DNA of 64,000 bases from Dehalococcoidia bacterium (GCA_009379925.1 WHSU01000013.1:28235-92234), one strand, 5' to 3'. Shown: positions 33,240 through 42,979, numbered from the stretch's first letter. Program-made: numbers and translations. The notes: generated from the letters alone by a model not told the origin.

Positions 33240-34316
33240 ATGCCGGTGCTCCAGGCCGAGCTGCTGACCGACTTTGTCACCTCGATCTTCGGTGGGACCG
33301 GTGCGCCCGCGGAGGAGGCGCGCTATGTCGCGGAGCACTTGGTGGGCGCGAACCTACGCGGACACGACTCGCACGGGGTGATCCGCACGTCGGGCTACGT
33401 GGCAGCGGTCGCGGACGGCCGGCTCGTGCCCGGCGCGGCCGCCGAGGTGGAGCGCGAGAGCGAGACGACGGCGGTGGTGGACGGCCACTGGAACTACGGC
33501 CAGGTCGTGGCGCGCTTCACCATGGACGTGGCCATCGAGAAGGCGAAGCGCTACGGCGTAGGCATCGCGACCGCGCACTGCGCGGGCCACATCGGGCGGG
33601 TGGGCGCGTACTGCGAACAGGCCATCGAGGCGGGCCTGCTGGGCATCGGGAGTGTGAACTCGCCGGGGGCGCGCCTGGTGGCGGCGTTCGGCGGGGCGCA
33701 ACGCCGCCTGCCGACGAACCCGATCGCCATCGGGATCCCCACGCGCGACCCGGAGGCGCCGTTCGTGCTGGACATGGCGACCTCGGTGGTGGCGGAGGGG
33801 AAGTTGAAGGTCGCGCTGAACAAGGGCGCGACGCTGCCGCCGGACTGGATCCTGGACGAACAGGGCGCGGCGTCGAACAACCCGGCCGACTTCTACGGAG
33901 ATGCCGCCGGCCAGCACCAGGGCGCGCTGCTGCCCCTCGGCGGCACCGCCGGATACAAGGGCTTCGGGCTATCGCTCGCCATCGAGGCGCTGACGGGCGC
34001 GCTGTCCGGCGCGGGGACGTGCGTCGAGGGGCAGCGCGGGAGCAACGGCGTGTTCATGATGGCGATCGACTACGAGCGCTTCCAGGAGCGCGACGCGTTC
34101 ATCGGGCAGTTCTCGGAGGTCGTGGACTTCGTGAAGACGCCGCCTTTCCGAGAGGGCGTGGAGGAGGTGCTGATCCCCGGTGACCCGGAGCGGCGGCGTC
34201 GGGCGGAGCGGCTCGCGAGCGGTATCGAACTCGACGCGGAGACGTGGCGGCAGCTCGGCGAGTGCGCGCGCTCGGTGGGGGTGGAGCCGCCGGCCCTCGA
34301 GGCCGCGACGGCGTGA
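33240..34316 (+). CDS. Ldh-family (malate/ureidoglycolate/sulfolactate dehydrogenase type) oxidoreductase
   Basis: The 358-residue protein has the non-Rossmann LDH2/MDHG2 fold: LRGHDSHGVIRTSGYVAAV with the active-site His, YGVGIATAHCAGHIGRVGAYCEQAIEAGLLG, and LPTNPIAIGIPTRDPEAPFVLDMATSVVAEGKLKVA for the cofactor loop. These enzymes oxidise 2-hydroxyacids with NAD(P). It is tightly linked to the aldolase and the following nuclease-like gene. Confidence 0.9.
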   Translation: MPVLQAELLTDFVTSIFGGTGAPAEEARYVAEHLVGANLRGHDSHGVIRTSGYVAAVADGRLVPGAAAEVERESETTAVVDGHWNYGQVVARFTMDVAIEKAKRYGVGIATAHCAGHIGRVGAYCEQAIEAGLLGIGSVNSPGARLVAAFGGAQRRLPTNPIAIGIPTRDPEAPFVLDMATSVVAEGKLKVALNKGATLPPDWILDEQGAASNNPADFYGDAAGQHQGALLPLGGTAGYKGFGLSLAIEALTGALSGAGTCVEGQRGSNGVFMMAIDYERFQERDAFIGQFSEVVDFVKTPPFREGVEEVLIPGDPERRRRAERLASGIELDAETWRQLGECARSVGVEPPALEAATA

Positions 34317-34320
34317 CGCC

Positions 34321-34722
34321 ATGACGATCGGACACCAGCCCTCGCTGCTCGACCCACGCAGCGGGCGCGACCTGGAGCGCGCGGTCGTCGAGATCGGGCA
34401 GTCGCTCGGCCTCGAGGTGCAGACGCAGGTGACGGTGGGCCGCCGCCTCTGGGGCGCGGAGCGGCGGATCGACATCATCCTGACGGACCGCGGCACCCGC
34501 CGCTCGCTGGGCATCGAGTGCAAGCACCAGACGAGCGTGGGGTCGGCGGAAGAGAAGATCCCGGCGACCATCGAGGACATCCGGGCGTGGCCGATCCCGG
34601 GCCTCGTGTGCTTCCACGGCCCGGGGTTCAGCCCGAACATGCGCTCGTTCCTGGTGGCGAGCGGGAAGGCCGTAGAGCTACCGGACCTCGAGGTGTGGTT
34701 GCGGCTGTACTTCGTGTTGTAG
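34321..34722 (+). CDS. Small PD-(D/E)XK nuclease-superfamily protein
   Basis: The 133-residue protein has the core of the restriction-endonuclease fold: an N-terminal helix with Glu (DLERAVVEIGQSLGLEVQTQVTVG), D51 in RRIDIILTDRG, and E66-C-K68 in LGIECKHQ. That is the D-(X)n-ExK arrangement. No DNA-recognition domain is present, so it may be a stand-alone nuclease, a resolvase-like protein or a catalytically competent restriction half. It starts 4 bp after the Ldh-family stop, and a Dam-type methylase lies less than 1 kb downstream on the opposite strand. Confidence 0.65.
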   Translation: MTIGHQPSLLDPRSGRDLERAVVEIGQSLGLEVQTQVTVGRRLWGAERRIDIILTDRGTRRSLGIECKHQTSVGSAEEKIPATIEDIRAWPIPGLVCFHGPGFSPNMRSFLVASGKAVELPDLEVWLRLYFVL

Positions 34723-34808
34723 GGCTGGCCTCGGCCCCGGCTCTTCTCCACATCACACGGAGAGCGGAGGCGAGCGTGTTGCGGGGCGTTCCCGGTAGAA
34801 TCGCGCGC

Positions 34809-35456
34809 GTGAAGCAGCGTTTTAGCCTCGTGGTCTTCGACATTGGCGGGGTCCTCGTCCAGGCAGGACGGACCTGGGTCGAAGACGCCGAGCGGGCGGG
34901 CTTCACCTTCACACCGTCCTGGCTTGAGCAGTTTCAAGCCAGAGCGCGGGCTCTGCCCAATCGAAACGTCGGAGCCATCGATAGCGACCGCTACTTCGTT
35001 CTCTTGGCCGAAGAGTCAGAAGGAGTGCTGACGGCCGACGACGCCCGTCGCATCAGCGATGCCTCGCTCGTTGCGGAGTATCCGGGGATCGGTCGGGTCT
35101 TCGATGCGCTGGACGCCGCCGCCATCAAAACGGCCGTGCTGTCGAACGTCAACGACGCCGAATGGGGCCGCCTGTTCCCAGAACACGGTGCTAGGGCTGA
35201 GTTCCCCACGCTCCTACGTGCGCGGTACCGCTTCGCCAGCCACATCATGGGAGTTCGGAAGCCCGAGGCGCAGGCATTCGATGAAGTTGAGCGAGCGACC
35301 GGGCATCCCGGGCGCGAGATCCTGTTCCTCGACGACCGGACGGAGAATGTCGATGCTGCTCGGCTGTTCGGGTGGACCGCCGAGTTGATCGATCACACCG
35401 GGGATACGGCGCCGCAGATCCTCACCGTCCTACGCGAGCATGGTGCGATCGACTGA
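34809..35456 (+). CDS. HAD-superfamily hydrolase
   Basis: The 215-residue protein has HAD motif I VVFDIGGVLVQ, motif II AVLSNVNDAEW, the lysine of motif III in MGVRKPEAQAFDEVE, and motif IV ILFLDDRTENVDAARLFGW. The second motif-I residue is I-G rather than the usual D-x-D acid/base. The start is GTG without a strong ribosome binding site, so a different start is possible. Codon use looks slightly less GC-rich than its neighbours. The substrate is unknown. Confidence 0.8.
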   Translation: MKQRFSLVVFDIGGVLVQAGRTWVEDAERAGFTFTPSWLEQFQARARALPNRNVGAIDSDRYFVLLAEESEGVLTADDARRISDASLVAEYPGIGRVFDALDAAAIKTAVLSNVNDAEWGRLFPEHGARAEFPTLLRARYRFASHIMGVRKPEAQAFDEVERATGHPGREILFLDDRTENVDAARLFGWTAELIDHTGDTAPQILTVLREHGAID

Positions 35457-35520
35457 TGGCGCCCGTTCCGGGGCTACGCCCTCCGGGTAGAGGTGCGATG
35501 CCCTTCGCGAGGTCGGTCTT

Positions 35521-35545
35521 GGGGCGCAAGGCCTTGCGCCCTTAC
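35521..35545. repeat. Dispersed palindrome, family 2, copy 1
   Basis: GGGCGCAAGGCCTTGCGCCC (35522-35541) is a perfect 20-base palindrome at the 3' end of the methylase gene. A related copy with three mismatches over 25 bases is at 44732-44756, also just after a gene. It may be a repeat or serve as a transcription end. Confidence 0.55.
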
Positions 35546-36528
35546 GCGGAACGCTTGCGTGTCGCCTCGTTCGTCACGATCAGCTCGTCGATGGCGCCGC
35601 GGCGGTCCGCGCGGGAGTTGATCGCGCGGCGGGCGGGGGTGCGGTGGACTTCATAGTGGGAGGCCTGGTAGGCACCGACGACCCAGTCGTGGGGTGAGTT
35701 GCTGAGCATGACGGGGACGCCCCGCGCGGTGAGGTCGTCGATGCACCACTTGAGGCGGAGCTGGTCGGCCTCGCCAAAGTCGCCCTTGGTATAGCTGGTG
35801 AAGCTGGCGGTCTTGCTCAGCGGGTGGAACGGCGGGTCGAGGTAGACGAAATCCCGAGGACCGGCGTCCGCGCACGCCGCCTCGAAGTCCCCGTCGCGCA
35901 CGTCGGTAGTCTGGAGCGCGCGGGAGGCGGCGAGGAGCGCGGGGCAGTCGAGGATACGCGGGCGCGCGTAGCGGCCGTGCGGGACGTTGAAGCGGCCGTG
36001 GCGGTTCACGCGGTAGAGGCCGTTGTAGCAGGTCTTGTTGAGGAAGATCAGGCGCGCCGCGACCTCCAGCGGTTCGGACGGCGCTTCGTCGCGCATGGCG
36101 TAGTAGAGCGCCGCGCGCACCTCGTCGTCTCCGGCGAGGTAGCGGGCCTCGAGGTCACCCAGGCGATCGACCAGCGCCTGCACGTGGTCGCGGACGACCT
36201 CGTAGGCGGTGACCAGCTCGTGGTTGGCGTCGTTGAGGACGGCGCGGCGCGGGGTGCGGGCGGGGTCGGCGGCCAGGGCGAAGAAGAGCGCACCGCCGCC
36301 GATGAACGGCTCGTAGTAGGTGTCGATGCGCTCCGGGACGTGCTCGAGCAGGGCGCCGAGGAGCTGGCCCTTGCCGCCGGCCCACTTCAAGAAGGGGCGC
36401 GGGGGGACCGGCTCGGCGGACGCCTCGAGCGGCTGCTTTCGGACGATGACGGTCGCTCTTCCGACGGGTTGGGGAGCCGGCGGCGGGTTGGTGACGAGGC
36501 GGATTGTAGCGGGTGGGCCCGGTGGCAT
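35542..36528 (-). CDS. Dam-type (D12 class) DNA adenine N6-methyltransferase
   Basis: The 328-residue protein has the alpha-class order: FLKWAGGK (residues 46-53, SAM-binding motif X), EPFIGGGALFFAL (73-85, motif I), FLNKTCYNGLYRVNRHGRFNVPHG and the catalytic DPPF (231-234, a variant of DPPY). A 45-residue Pro-rich N-terminus precedes the first motif, so a later start is possible. It methylates adenine in a short target; GATC is typical for Dam but unproven here. A small PD-(D/E)XK gene nearby may be its partner. Confidence 0.88.
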   Translation of the reverse strand: MPPGPPATIRLVTNPPPAPQPVGRATVIVRKQPLEASAEPVPPRPFLKWAGGKGQLLGALLEHVPERIDTYYEPFIGGGALFFALAADPARTPRRAVLNDANHELVTAYEVVRDHVQALVDRLGDLEARYLAGDDEVRAALYYAMRDEAPSEPLEVAARLIFLNKTCYNGLYRVNRHGRFNVPHGRYARPRILDCPALLAASRALQTTDVRDGDFEAACADAGPRDFVYLDPPFHPLSKTASFTSYTKGDFGEADQLRLKWCIDDLTARGVPVMLSNSPHDWVVGAYQASHYEVHRTPARRAINSRADRRGAIDELIVTNEATRKRSA

Positions 36529-36591
36529 CGAGCAGCGGGCGTCACCGCACGACGCGTCGGCCGAGCACCGAGAGATTCCCCGGGGCCCGTC

Positions 36592-37392
36592 TCATCTTCG
36601 CGCCCGCAGGAATTGCCGGACGCTGTCGTTGAAGGCGTCGGGCGCCTCGGCGCTGATGAGGTGTCCGACGCCTGGAATGACGGTGAGCGTTGCGTTCGGG
36701 ATGCGGGCTTCCAGATCCCGGGCGACGTGAAGCGGGGACCGCTCGTCGAGTTCGCCGTAGAGCAGCAACGTGGGGACATCGATGCGGGGGAGCACCTCGC
36801 GCAGGTCGGCCTCGGCCATGGAATGCACCATCGCCCGGTACCCGGCGGGGTGCAGCGTGCCCGCGTTGGACAGCGAGATCGCCGTGTACTCCTCGACTAC
36901 CTCGGGCGCGGCGGTGTCGCTCAGCACGCCCGGCCAGGCCGCCAGGAGTTCTTCTCGGCGCAGGTCTGCCGCGGCAAGCGTGCCCAGGAGGCGGGCCTCA
37001 ACCTCCTCGGGGGGCAGGGAGCCAGCCCAGCCGGCGTAGGCGGACGCGAGGATGAGCGACGCGGGGACCTCCGGGTGGCGGTCGTAGAGGGCGAGGGCCA
37101 CGGCGCTGCCCCAGGAGAGCCCGAGGACGTGCGGCCGGTCGACGCCGATCGCCTCCAGCCAGCAGGCGGCGCAGTCCGCGTAGTCGTCGATGCGCCAGTC
37201 CTCGGGGGGCTCCGAGGAGCGCCCGCAGCCGGGGTTGTCCCACGCGAGGACTCGGAAGTCGCCGGCGAGCCCCTCGAGCTGCGGGCGCCAGGACCGGCTG
37301 TCGCCCATGCCGCCGTGCAGCAACACGAGCGGCGGGCCGGCGCCCGCCTCGGCGAAGGCGACTCGCAGGCCATCGACGAGTACTTCCGGCAT
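36592..37392 (-). CDS. Alpha/beta hydrolase
   Basis: The 266-residue protein has the oxyanion turn LVLLHGGMGDSRSW. The strand-5 nucleophile elbow is GLSWGSAVAL, with Ser in a variant GxSxG. The Asp is in LLLYGELDERSPL and the final His in VIPGVGHLISAEAP. Such enzymes hydrolyse esters, C-C bonds or epoxides; the substrate is unknown. It is divergent from the nitrogen-uptake operon, with 243 bp between them. Confidence 0.88.
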   Translation of the reverse strand: MPEVLVDGLRVAFAEAGAGPPLVLLHGGMGDSRSWRPQLEGLAGDFRVLAWDNPGCGRSSEPPEDWRIDDYADCAACWLEAIGVDRPHVLGLSWGSAVALALYDRHPEVPASLILASAYAGWAGSLPPEEVEARLLGTLAAADLRREELLAAWPGVLSDTAAPEVVEEYTAISLSNAGTLHPAGYRAMVHSMAEADLREVLPRIDVPTLLLYGELDERSPLHVARDLEARIPNATLTVIPGVGHLISAEAPDAFNDSVRQFLRARR

Positions 37393-37635
37393 GGCGGCTA
37401 TTCCGGAGGCCGGTCCGCGCGGCCCTGGGGAGGAGCATGGTACGGCACCAGTGCCGAGCATGATCACGCACAGGCTCGAAATCAGCACGAAACATAGAAG
37501 CAACTTCCGCGTAACCGGCGAGCAACGGGCGCGAAACGCCGGCGCGACATCCTGCTGTCCGAGCGGGGCCACGCGTGTCGCACACCAGCGGCGCGCCGAA
37601 GACGGCCTCTGCGGGCACCTCTGGGAGGGGACAGG

Positions 37636-38862
37636 ATGGACACGGGCGATACCGCATGGGTGCTGACGAGTTCGGCGCTAGTGCTCCTGATGACGCCGGG
37701 ACTTGCGCTGTTCTACGGCGGCATGGTGCGGGGCAAGAACGTCCTGGCGATGCTGATGAAGAATTTCGTGGCGATGGGGATCGTCACGGTGACGTGGGTG
37801 ATGGTGGGCTACTCGCTCGCCTTCGGGCCCTCGATCGGGGACGCCGGCATCCTGGGTGACCTGTCCTACTTCGGGCTGGACGGGGTGTCGAGCGACAGCA
37901 CCGAGATCCACGGCGGGACGGTGCCGGACCTCCTGGTCATGGTCTTCCAGATGATGTTCGCCATCATCACGCCGGCGCTGATCGCGGGGGCGGTGGCGGA
38001 GCGGATGAAGTTCTCCGCGTGGGTGATCTTCATCGCGGTCTGGTCCATCGTCTGCTACGCACCAATGGCGCACTGGGTCTGGGCCGGCGGGTTCGTGGGC
38101 GGCGACCTGGGTGCGGTCGACTTCGCGGGTGGCCTGGTGGTGCACATCAACGCCGGGGTGGCGGCGCTGGCGCTGGTGCTGGCGCTCGGGCCGCGGCTCG
38201 GGTGGCGCCGCGAGGCGATCCGCCCGCACGCGCTCCCGCTGACGGTGCTGGGTGCGGGCATTCTGTGGTTCGGTTGGTTCGGTTTCAACGCCGGCTCCGC
38301 GCTGGCGGCGAACGGGCTGGCGGCCAACGCCTTCGTGACGACGCAGATCGCGGCGGGCGTCGCGGCCGCGACGTGGGCGATCATGGAGGCCGTGCGGCAC
38401 GGCAAGCCGACGACGCTGGGGTTCGCCTCGGGCGCGGTGGCCGGGCTGGTGGCGATCACGCCGGCGGCCGGCTTTGTCGGGCCGATCGGCGCGATCGTCA
38501 TCGGCATCGCGGCCGGTGTGGTGTGCTACCTGGCGCTGCAGGTGAAGTTCGCGCTGAACTTTGACGACTCGCTGGATGTGGTCGCGGTACACCTGGTGGG
38601 CGGCATCATTGGCGCTCTGCTGGTGGGCGTGTTCGCCGACGCGTCGATCAATGGCGTGGACGGGCTGCTGTATGGCGAGCCGGCGCAGCTGGCGAGGCAG
38701 GCGGCTTCCATCGGGATCGCCATCGGCTACTCGTTCGTCGTCTCGTACGCGCTGGCGATGGTCCTGAAGACGACCATCGGCCTGCGGGTATCGGAGGCGG
38801 AGGAGCGCGGGGGGCTGGACCTGGCGCTGCACGACGAGCAGTCCTACGCCTTCGTGGAATAG
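37636..38862 (+). CDS. amtB: Ammonium transporter
   Basis: The 408-residue membrane protein has the Amt/Mep sequence pattern through eleven helices: MTPGLALFYGGMVRGKNVLAMLMKNF, then GAVDFAGGLVVHINAGVAALALVLALGPR with the conserved Asp and first pore histidine, and VVAVHLVGGIIGALLVGVF with the second. No N-terminal signal sequence is obvious. A GGGAGGGG site precedes the ATG. It forms an operon with a PII gene and glnD, so transport is probably gated by PII. Confidence 0.95.
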   Translation: MDTGDTAWVLTSSALVLLMTPGLALFYGGMVRGKNVLAMLMKNFVAMGIVTVTWVMVGYSLAFGPSIGDAGILGDLSYFGLDGVSSDSTEIHGGTVPDLLVMVFQMMFAIITPALIAGAVAERMKFSAWVIFIAVWSIVCYAPMAHWVWAGGFVGGDLGAVDFAGGLVVHINAGVAALALVLALGPRLGWRREAIRPHALPLTVLGAGILWFGWFGFNAGSALAANGLAANAFVTTQIAAGVAAATWAIMEAVRHGKPTTLGFASGAVAGLVAITPAAGFVGPIGAIVIGIAAGVVCYLALQVKFALNFDDSLDVVAVHLVGGIIGALLVGVFADASINGVDGLLYGEPAQLARQAASIGIAIGYSFVVSYALAMVLKTTIGLRVSEAEERGGLDLALHDEQSYAFVE

Positions 38863-38867
38863 CCTGA

Positions 38868-39251
<384 letters not shown>

Positions 39252-39272
39252 GCGCGCCGCGGGCGTCCGGCG

Positions 39273-41660
39273 ATGGCCACGACGCATCCCGCCCTCGCAC
39301 CGTTCATCGCGGCGCGCTCCGACGTGTCCCCGCCGGCTGGGGCGGACGATGTGGCGGGCCGCGCCGCCTCGCGTGCCGGCCTGGCGGCCTGCCACGCACT
39401 GACCGATGCCCTGGACGGCGGGCTGCGCGCGATCTTCGAGGAGTCACAGCCCGCCGGGATCGCGGTCGTGGCCGTGGGCGGCAGCGGGCGGCGCGAGCAG
39501 TGCCGGCACTCGGACATCGACGTGATGATGCTGGTGGCACGCGGCGCCGAGGAGACGGCGAAGCGGCTGCTGTACCCGCTGTGGGACACCGGGCTGAAGG
39601 TGGGCCACTCGATCCGCACGGTCGAGCAGGCGGTGGAGTCCGCGAATCGGAACCTGGAGACGCTGACCGCGCTCCTGGACGCCCGCCTGGTGGCCGGGGA
39701 CAGCGCGCTGTTCGAGGGGTTCGTCGCCGCCCGCCAGCGAGCGATACGAGGCCAGGCGAGCGCCCTGGCGCGGGGACTGGCGGAGCGCCGCGACGCCGTG
39801 GTCGCGAAGGAGCCGTGGCAGCTCCAGGCGCCGCACCTGAAGGATGGCCGCGGCGCGTTGCGCGACGTCCACCTGGTGCACTGGCTCGAGACCGCCGCCG
39901 CCATCGCTCAGGGGCTGCCCGCGCCCGACCTCGATACCCCGCTGGTCGAGGCGCGTGAGCGGCTGCTGGCCACGCGCAACGCGCTGCACGCACTCTCCGA
40001 ACGCCCGGACGATGTCTTCCGTGCCGACCTGGCGCCGCGCGTCGCCGGCTGGCTCGAGGTGGACACCTTCGAATGGAGCCGCGAGCTGTACCTGTCGATG
40101 CGCGAGGTCGACGCAGCGGCCTCGGCGCGGCTGGCGCCGGACCGGCGGACGCCTCGGCGGCGGTGGCTGACGTGGCTCCGGGGGAGCGACCCGCACGCAG
40201 AGGCGGCCACGGCGTCGACCGAGGAGCGGCGCGACGTGGACCGGCTCTTCGGCGCGCTGCGCAGCGTCGACGGGCTCGAAGGCGAGGCGGTGCCGCTGGA
40301 GCCGCTCCCGCGCGAGGACTGGCTAGAGCGCCTGCTCCCGGAGTGGGAGGTGCTGCGCGGCCGACGGCACATCGCCCCCTTCCACGTACACCCGGTCGAC
40401 GTCCACGTCATGCGCACGGTCGCGGAGGCGGCGCGCGCGACGCGGGTAGACGAGGACAGCTCGGGGACGCCTCGGGCGGCGGCGGCGCTGCCGGACGCAT
40501 CCGAGGTCCTGCTGGCGGCGCTCCTGCATGACATCGGCAAGGGGCACGAGGCCGAGCACGTGGAGGCCGGCGCGGTGATCGCGGAGCGGTTCGCGGCGCG
40601 CGCGGGGCTCTCGGCGGAGGCATCGAGGCGCCTCGTGAGTGCGGTGGCGCTGCACCTGCTGCTGCCCACGGTGGCGACGCGTCGCGACATCGCCGACGAG
40701 CGGGTGATCCGCGAGACCGCGGAGCGGGTGGGGGACGCGCACACGCTGCACCTGCTGTACGTGCTCTCGGTCGCGGATGCGCGCGCGACCGGTCCCGACG
40801 TCTGGAACGAGTGGAAGGCGCAACTGATGCGCTCGCTGTACACGCGGGTGCTGGACGTGCTCTCCGCCGAGTCCCCAGACGCCGTGACGGCGCCCGAGGC
40901 GCGCCTGCCTCGAGTGGTGGACGCGCTTCGGGCGCGCTTCCCGGCCGAGACGGTGGAGGCACACGTACGGCAGATGGACCCCGGCTATCTGCTGAGCACG
41001 CCGCCTGACGCCATCGGCGACCACATCGCGCTGGTCGCGCAGGCGGAGCAGACGGCGGGCCGGACGGCGGTGCATCGAGGGCGCACGGGGCGGCTAGACC
41101 GGCTCACCGTCGCGACACCGGACCGGCCGGGACTGCTGCAGGCGGTGGCGGGCGTGCTGGTGGGCCACAACGCCAGTGTGTTGAGCGGCGTCGCCCATAC
41201 ACGGGCGGACGGGGTCGCGATCCAGGTGTGGCATGTGGAGGACGGGCTGGGCGTCGGGATCGACGAGCGACGCTGGTCGCGCATCCTGGGCGCGGTGCCG
41301 CAGGCCCTCGCGGGCGAGTACCCGACGGCCGAGCGGCTGGCCGAGGTGCGCCGCACGTACGGGGCGCAGGCGCGTGCGGAGCTGCCGACGGTGGTACACG
41401 TGGAGAACGGGGCGTCGGACCGCTACTCGGTGCTGGAGGTCACCACGGCGGACCGCCTGGGGCTCCTCTACGCGATCACGCACACGCTCCACGAGATGGA
41501 CATCGACATCCACCTGGCGAAGGTCGACACGATCGGGCCGGAGGTGGTGGATGCGTTCTACGTGCGCCGCGCGAATGGCCGCCGCCTGGAAGAGGCGGAC
41601 GAGGTCGAACGCGTGGAGGGACGGGTGGTGGCGGCCATCGAGGCTCTGGACGCGGAGTAG
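39273..41660 (+). CDS. glnD: PII uridylyltransferase/uridylyl-removing enzyme
   Basis: The 795-residue protein has the full GlnD architecture: a nucleotidyltransferase domain (GGSGRREQCRHSDIDVMML, residues about 69-87), an HD domain (LLHDIGKGHEAEH, about 416-428) and two ACT domains (from about 606, TPDRPGLLQAV, and from about 715, TADRLGLLYAI). It uridylylates PII at low glutamine and removes UMP at high glutamine. Its adjacency to the PII gene with intact T-loop Tyr makes this regulation likely to be functional. Confidence 0.93.
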   Translation: MATTHPALAPFIAARSDVSPPAGADDVAGRAASRAGLAACHALTDALDGGLRAIFEESQPAGIAVVAVGGSGRREQCRHSDIDVMMLVARGAEETAKRLLYPLWDTGLKVGHSIRTVEQAVESANRNLETLTALLDARLVAGDSALFEGFVAARQRAIRGQASALARGLAERRDAVVAKEPWQLQAPHLKDGRGALRDVHLVHWLETAAAIAQGLPAPDLDTPLVEARERLLATRNALHALSERPDDVFRADLAPRVAGWLEVDTFEWSRELYLSMREVDAAASARLAPDRRTPRRRWLTWLRGSDPHAEAATASTEERRDVDRLFGALRSVDGLEGEAVPLEPLPREDWLERLLPEWEVLRGRRHIAPFHVHPVDVHVMRTVAEAARATRVDEDSSGTPRAAAALPDASEVLLAALLHDIGKGHEAEHVEAGAVIAERFAARAGLSAEASRRLVSAVALHLLLPTVATRRDIADERVIRETAERVGDAHTLHLLYVLSVADARATGPDVWNEWKAQLMRSLYTRVLDVLSAESPDAVTAPEARLPRVVDALRARFPAETVEAHVRQMDPGYLLSTPPDAIGDHIALVAQAEQTAGRTAVHRGRTGRLDRLTVATPDRPGLLQAVAGVLVGHNASVLSGVAHTRADGVAIQVWHVEDGLGVGIDERRWSRILGAVPQALAGEYPTAERLAEVRRTYGAQARAELPTVVHVENGASDRYSVLEVTTADRLGLLYAITHTLHEMDIDIHLAKVDTIGPEVVDAFYVRRANGRRLEEADEVERVEGRVVAAIEALDAE

Positions 41661-41711
41661 GCGGGAGCGGGGACCTCGCCGCGCAGTAGCCGTCGAACGC
41701 ACGTCCGGTAC

Positions 41712-41742
41712 TTGCGCAAGGCAATCACATATGACCTATCAT
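41712..41742 (+). promoter_or_regulatory. Candidate promoter of the first diiron protein gene
   Basis: TATCAT (41737-41742) matches the -10 consensus at five of six positions. TTGCGC (41712-41717) lies 19 bp upstream. The box overlaps an in-frame ATG at 41741, which argues that the true start is the GTG at 41792. Confidence 0.45.
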
Positions 41743-41791
41743 GCGAACGATCAGCCTGCACGTGTCGCAATGCAGCCAGAGGGGTGGACTC

Positions 41792-42931
41792 GTGACCACC
41801 GACAGCCAGACAAGTCAGACCGGCCAGGACCAGCAGCCGAAGAACGTGTACGAGCAGTTGCTGGAGTACGGCCGGGACCGGGGCTACAAGCTGGACTGGT
41901 TGCATGCGCGCGAGACCTTTGGCATGTCCCTCGAAGGGTCGCGGGAGCAGGGCGGGCTGCTGCTGCAGGACGTGGACCAGGGCCCCTTCGGGTACACCCC
42001 GGAGCACAGCGACAACCTGACGGGGCACCCGCGAGGGTCCCTGACGCGCGCGAACGCGCCGAAGGTGGGCAACTACTCGGTGCGCACGAAGGCGGACATC
42101 TGGCTGCGCAACGCCGCACAGCTCTACGAAGAGGCGGTGCAGCGCCAGTGGTCTTCCGCCGTCGACATCCCGTGGCACACCCTGGAGGAGTTGCCGGACG
42201 ACATCGAGCGGGCGGAGTGCCAGCTGGCCACGTTCCTGACGGAGGTCGAGTTCGTGGCGGGCGACGTGCCCGGCAAGTGGATCTCGCAGACGACCCCTGA
42301 CTACTACGAGCCTCGGATGTTCCTGATCTCGCAGATCATGGACGAGGCGCGGCACATGGATGTCTTCCGCAAGCGCACGCTGGCGAACGGCGGCGGTCTG
42401 ATGTACCAGACGCCGGGCGTCGCGGCCGGCGGCACCATCGACTCGGCGCGCGATTTCACGGAGATGAGCGCGCGGCTGCACATCTCCGGCGAGGGCCTGG
42501 TGCTCTCCGTGTTCCGGATGGGCGAGCGCATGTCCTACAACGACGCGGAGAAGGCGATCTACCGCCTGGCGGCTTCGGACGAGTCACGCCACGTGGCGTT
42601 CGGCGTGATGCACCTCCAGTACCTGTCGCAGACGGACCCGGAGCGCAAGGAGGAGATCCACTCCTACCTGGACGAGATCGAGATCGGGCTGGCGGCCGGG
42701 ATCGGCGTGCAGAACCCGGCGGCGCGCGGCTTCTCGGCGAGCGACGCGCTCGCGATCCTGCTGGGCGGCGGCTCCGACCCATCCTCGATGGAGGAGGGGT
42801 ACAGCATCGCGCTGGCGGTGCGGCAGCGGCAGGTGAAGGAGTACACGCAGCGCGTGCGGGTCGCCGGGCTTGGCGACCGATTCGAGAATGGCCGCGCGAA
42901 CCACGCCCTGGCGCAGTACCTGGCCGCGTAA
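41792..42931 (+). CDS. Ferritin-like diiron protein, paralogue A
   Basis: The 379-residue protein is about 80 percent identical by eye to the gene at 43552. It has the helix-bundle diiron pattern: LYEEAVQRQW, AECQLATFLTEVEFVAGDVPGKWISQ, then DEARHMDVF (ExxH), EMSARLHISGEG and DESRHVAFG (second ExxH). The fold is like that of RNR R2-like or AurF-like oxygenases, but the family is not one I can name. The GTG start follows a GAGGGG site. It could oxidise a small substrate or store iron. Confidence 0.8.
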   Translation: MTTDSQTSQTGQDQQPKNVYEQLLEYGRDRGYKLDWLHARETFGMSLEGSREQGGLLLQDVDQGPFGYTPEHSDNLTGHPRGSLTRANAPKVGNYSVRTKADIWLRNAAQLYEEAVQRQWSSAVDIPWHTLEELPDDIERAECQLATFLTEVEFVAGDVPGKWISQTTPDYYEPRMFLISQIMDEARHMDVFRKRTLANGGGLMYQTPGVAAGGTIDSARDFTEMSARLHISGEGLVLSVFRMGERMSYNDAEKAIYRLAASDESRHVAFGVMHLQYLSQTDPERKEEIHSYLDEIEIGLAAGIGVQNPAARGFSASDALAILLGGGSDPSSMEEGYSIALAVRQRQVKEYTQRVRVAGLGDRFENGRANHALAQYLAA

Positions 42932-42957
42932 CGCCTCGCAGGGCCGGTGAGGCGCGG

Positions 42958-42979
42958 GAGGCCGCCTTCGGGCGGCCTC
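42958..42979. terminator. Bidirectional terminator hairpin after paralogue A
   Basis: GAGGCCGCC-TTCG-GGCGGCCTC is a perfect 9-bp stem with a UUCG tetraloop, between convergent genes (paralogue A and the PPOX-like gene). The T tract is weak (TTCGTT). Confidence 0.7.

Noticed and set aside
41741..41791. ATG at 41741 as start of diiron paralogue A
   Set aside because: It overlaps the candidate -10 box TATCAT, and the GTG at 41792 has a better ribosome binding site and matches the N-terminus of paralogue B.
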